A stretch of DNA of 64,000 nt. Source: Himantopus leucocephalus. Taxonomy: Eukaryota > Chordata > Aves > Charadriiformes > Recurvirostridae. Within the stretch, counting starts at the first letter, position 1. Each line of letters opens with the position of its first letter. The notes below the pieces were generated by a model. The model made no database searches. It was not told the origin of the DNA and worked only from the letters and a program-made list of their open reading frames with translations. This document shows, one piece after another, positions 60,771-64,000 of the stretch. The stretch spans positions 99,100,572 through 99,164,571 of the forward strand of contig RSEF01000001.1 of the NCBI GenBank assembly GCA_003993805.1, written 5' to 3'. The translations under genes and the position numbers were made by a program.

Positions 60771-63559
60771 TTGCTCTACCTGCTGCGTGTGCAACAGCCA
60801 TGTGGCAAGCTGGACTGACGGAGGGTGGGATGTGAAGGGGGTCAGGAGCTGAGGGCAGTTGGGATCAGAAAGGGGTTGGGATGTGAAGAAGGTTGGGACG
60901 TGGAGGTGGCAGCAACCTCATCAGGCAGTCTGGGCAAAGCTGGTAATGTGATCGCAGCATGGAAAAGCTGTAGCAACTGGTTGCTTTCATTTGCTAGGAT
61001 TTAACGAGAGCAGAGTTTTTCCATGCAAAGTGGAGGACTACATCCCTGTTTGTGTTACAGTATTTAACTTTCCCTTTTCACTTGGGAAACCACAGCAAAG
61101 GCCACTCTTGGTGTTTTCAAATTGAATCTCTTTGAACCTTGAGCCTACAATCAAAACAAGAAAACAGAAAACAATGCTTCAACAAATAGTCACTGTTTAC
61201 ATCCAAAATATATGTAATTTATGAAAAACATGCTAGCATCCAAACCCAGTGTCTGCTCACTGAGCTCTGCATAACGCATGGTTAGTGAACAGGAGGGCAC
61301 TGGGGTCCGGCTGTGTTTTTCTGAACAGGAAATATCTCAAAAAAACAAACAGAAATTTTGGCAATACTCAGTAGTTAAAATATAGCCTAAAGCAGACTGG
61401 GAAAGCCCAGTGTATTAACACATTTCTGGTTTACCCTGTGTCACAGGCACTACAGGCATAGCTCTTTGAGAGGCTGGTTGGGTACCCACAAACTTGCTGT
61501 GCTAAGCCTATACTGAAATTTCGCACAAAGCTCAGAGGCGCATCCGTCTCTTGGTTCACACAGAGGCTGATCTGGTCTGTGACCAGTAATAAAGGAAAAC
61601 TATAATATGTGCCAAATTCTGTGGCTTAATAGACAGAAACACTAATGTCTGCCCAGCAAGAGTCTTGTAATGCTGACAGCAGAGCTACGAGGGAACAATA
61701 TAATGGTTCTTACACTGGACAACTGTTCAATCTAAATATCACTCTATAAGAGGCTGCAATTCAAACTTAGCTTTTATTGATTTTTTTTTTTCCCAGTGGT
61801 CTGCTCTTACCAGCTGGAAAAGCCCTATAACAAAACCCTGGTAAATGAAATGCAGGTGCTGGAGTCTCACTTGAAACACTTGTGATATAAGGCACATGGT
61901 AGTGCTTTGAAAGAAGGTGACCATTAAAATCACCTGGTCTCCCCCTTTTTCTTCCTTGTAGTTCCTTTCAATTTGTCTCCACAATATCCCCAAAAGCATC
62001 CTCAGACCCTCTCTTCTCCCTGTCCTGGGCAAGACATTAATGCACTGTAAGCATCAGCCCACCTCTGAGAGCCTGTAAAGAACAGATAAGACCCGAGCTG
62101 GATTTGACAGGACTTCTAAGGTGGGGAACTGTAGTTTCTCCTTCCAAGCATGGCCATTTGGCACAGGTAGTACTGTGCATCATTTTGGGAGGGAGCAGGG
62201 AGGTATGACTGCAGTGTTGCATATTCTAGGCTTCTCCTTACTTGTATTGGTGCGTGGGGTGAAAGGATGGCTGGTGGCTTGTCCAAGGTGATGCAGCAGA
62301 GGGTGAGAGGCAGACCTGGACCCAGCTCTCCCAGCCCTTTGGCCTGACTCCTCAGCATCTGCTGAGCTGAGAATGTCATCTGTGAGCGTAGGGCTGCTCC
62401 TGAATGCACAAAAGCTGCTGCTGCTGTTAGTGATGCTGTCTTGTTTTTCCCTCTGTGTCATTTGATATTCTTAATGGTATGGTTTCTGTTGTGTTTGTTT
62501 GTTTAAATCCTTCTTGGTGATTATAGAGCCATCTCTTGTCAAATTGCAGTGCTCTGTCTGCAACATTTCTTGTGCCTTGGATGTAAATAGCTTTCATTAG
62601 TTTCAATAGTTTCTGGCTGTAAATGCAAGACTGTCATGAGGAGAGCATTATATATACTGCTGGCCTGGGTTTAAAAGGTGTCCTGCAACAGGGCAGGTGT
62701 GACTGGAAGGATGGTATTTCTCACACTGACCAGAAACAGCAGTATTTGCAGTAATTCTGTTTCTCTAGCCTGGCCAGAAAGCTATATAAGTATGCAGATC
62801 ACTGTTGTTATCGGCCCAGAAACACAGCGGCAGCATGTGAAGGGATGCTATGGCACTTACCTGCTGCAGGGAGGCAATACCTCTCTGCCCTTCTTCTGCT
62901 ACCTGATCCGTTCGGCTCCCGTGAGAGCCCTGCCATGGGCTTGCCCGTGTCTCAGTTCCACAAAAACCACAGGGGGCCTAATGCTATATTTGGGGGTAGT
63001 TTCTGCACTGGAGCTGCATCCCCAGGTGGAGGGGGCCCTCCCTGTATTTATTTCTTCCCCATCAGGAGCAGGACATTGCTCCGGCCCTGCTGCTGCCGCC
63101 GGGCAGAGGGGTGCTCTGGTGTCCATCAGGGTGACAGCGGGTGTGCAGCTCCCACAGTGCAAGCTCTGCCCACCGCCTTCCAGGAAAAGCCCTCCCTGGT
63201 TACCTCCTCCGCTCCCCGAGCTTGTAGGGTCTGGTGTGCACGAGCTGAGGAGGGGGCAGGTAGGTGGTCCCTCTGATGCCCTACAGCCTGCTTGTGCCCT
63301 CCAGAGTGCCACAGCGCGATTCCCCCCGCTCCTTCCCCTGGAAGAGCCGCGAGCGCTGGGTAGAAGGGGCTGGAGGTGGGGGGGGCCTCCAGGTTACCCC
63401 AGTTGTGTTCTCCCTTGTGCCCCGTGTCTTTTTGGCGTTGGGGAAGAGGGTGCTGCCAAGGGTCCTGCTCCATTTACTTACTTTGTGCGTGCGTGGCCTT
63501 ATGGGCTGCAAGCAGCCCCCGGTCTCCCCAAATCCCCGGCGCCCACCATCCTAATGAGA
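60771..63559. other. Intergenic, rising GC toward the right; no gene proven
   Basis: Unique sequence. A 325-codon + frame (62678-63655), the longest in the window, has no recognisable domain. A TATATAAG motif at 62784-62791 and an AT-rich block near 62460-62640 may be regulatory. No repeats recognised. Confidence 0.55.
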
Positions 63560-64000
63560 GATCTTCCTTTTTGGCTGCAGAGCCGCCACCGTGTTGCGGG
63601 AGAGAGGCTGGGGCAGAGGGGAAGGAGGGTAACGGGAGAAGCTTGCTGGCACTAGGGTGGCTTTAATGCCGAAAAGGGTTTTCTGACGGGGAGGCGCGGG
63701 TGGCGCACAGCAAGGCGGCGGGGAGGGCTGCTGGCTGGCGGGTGTCGCAGCGGGGAGGATGCTCTCAGGGATGCAGACGGAGCCCTCTTCTCGTCCCCCG
63801 CCGTCCCTCCCCGGCCAGTTCTGCACCGGGCAACCGGGGCCTCGGCTTGTGGGAGAGCGGCGGCCGCTGGGGTGCAGTGCAGCCCCGTCGGATCCGCCCC
63901 AGCCCGGGGCCAGCACCGGCTCCGGGCACCGGGCACCGGCCGTGGGGCTGCGGCTGCAGGCGGCCGCGTCCCGCCGCAGCATCCCTCCCCGGCCCCCGCA
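63560..64000. promoter_or_regulatory. CpG-island-like segment, probable promoter edge of the next gene
   Basis: Strongly GC-rich with many CpGs and two NotI sites (63860-63867 and 63960-63967) within about 110 bp, plus cgggcaccgggcaccggcc tandem units near 63925-63942. The rest of the window is AT-rich. By synteny with human 1p13 the next + strand gene would be ATP1A1, but no coding sequence of it is visible, so the assignment is inference. Confidence 0.7.

Noticed and set aside
62784..62791. TATATAAG as a TATA box for a gene at the right end
   Set aside because: No initiator or exon could be placed downstream, and a CpG-island promoter further right is more likely. A single motif match is weak.
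63581..63593. Near-perfect Kozak context (agccgccacc) after a splice-acceptor-like tract in the GC-rich end
   Set aside because: The next codon is GTG, not ATG, and no recognisable protein follows.

Overview
The window is avian nuclear DNA. It carries two vertebrate genes with GT-AG introns, many fragments of the CR1 LINE (the main interspersed repeat of bird genomes) with the typical 3' end and ATTCTATG-type tails, and a GC-rich CpG-island-like right edge. Nothing here is prokaryotic or viral. I cannot name the species.

Layout. Positions 469-11421 (+) hold the last seven coding exons of SLC22A15, an MFS organic cation/zwitterion transporter. They join in frame to 303 residues, which is the cytoplasmic loop before TM7 through TM12 and the acidic C-tail; the first exons lie left of the window. 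A probable 3' UTR follows to about 13.6 kb. From about 13.6 to 30.5 kb I see no gene, only two CR1 fragments, one assembly gap and an ATTTT microsatellite. Positions 31120-48916 (+) hold a complete MAB21L3 gene: six coding exons encoding 363 residues, with a possible purine-rich promoter and 5' UTR exon just upstream. Its introns carry four CR1 fragments (one inverted pair, one interrupted by a gap) and a 41-bp tandem duplication. A 1.5 kb decayed CR1 reverse transcriptase fragment lies at 50150-51638, and another gap-broken CR1 near 60.5-60.8 kb. The rest of 51.6-63.5 kb has no recognisable gene, but several AT-rich, motif-dense blocks look like candidate regulatory elements. The last 0.4 kb is very GC-rich with two NotI sites and is probably the edge of the next gene's promoter. 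The order SLC22A15 - MAB21L3, both on +, matches human 1p13, where ATP1A1 comes next, so ATP1A1 is the natural guess for the island; no ATP1A1 coding sequence is visible.

The two genes are neighbours, not a functional unit: one is a membrane transporter, the other a developmental Mab-21 family protein with a cGAS-like fold that appears to have lost its catalytic metal ligands. I found no convincing new system. The most checkable observations are the missing catalytic residues of MAB21L3, an in-frame alternative donor in the penultimate SLC22A15 exon, all three 100-N gaps falling inside CR1 copies, the inverted CR1 pair in MAB21L3 intron 1, an RFX X-box-like site near 60.1 kb, and a GATCTAA palindrome cluster near 57.3 kb.
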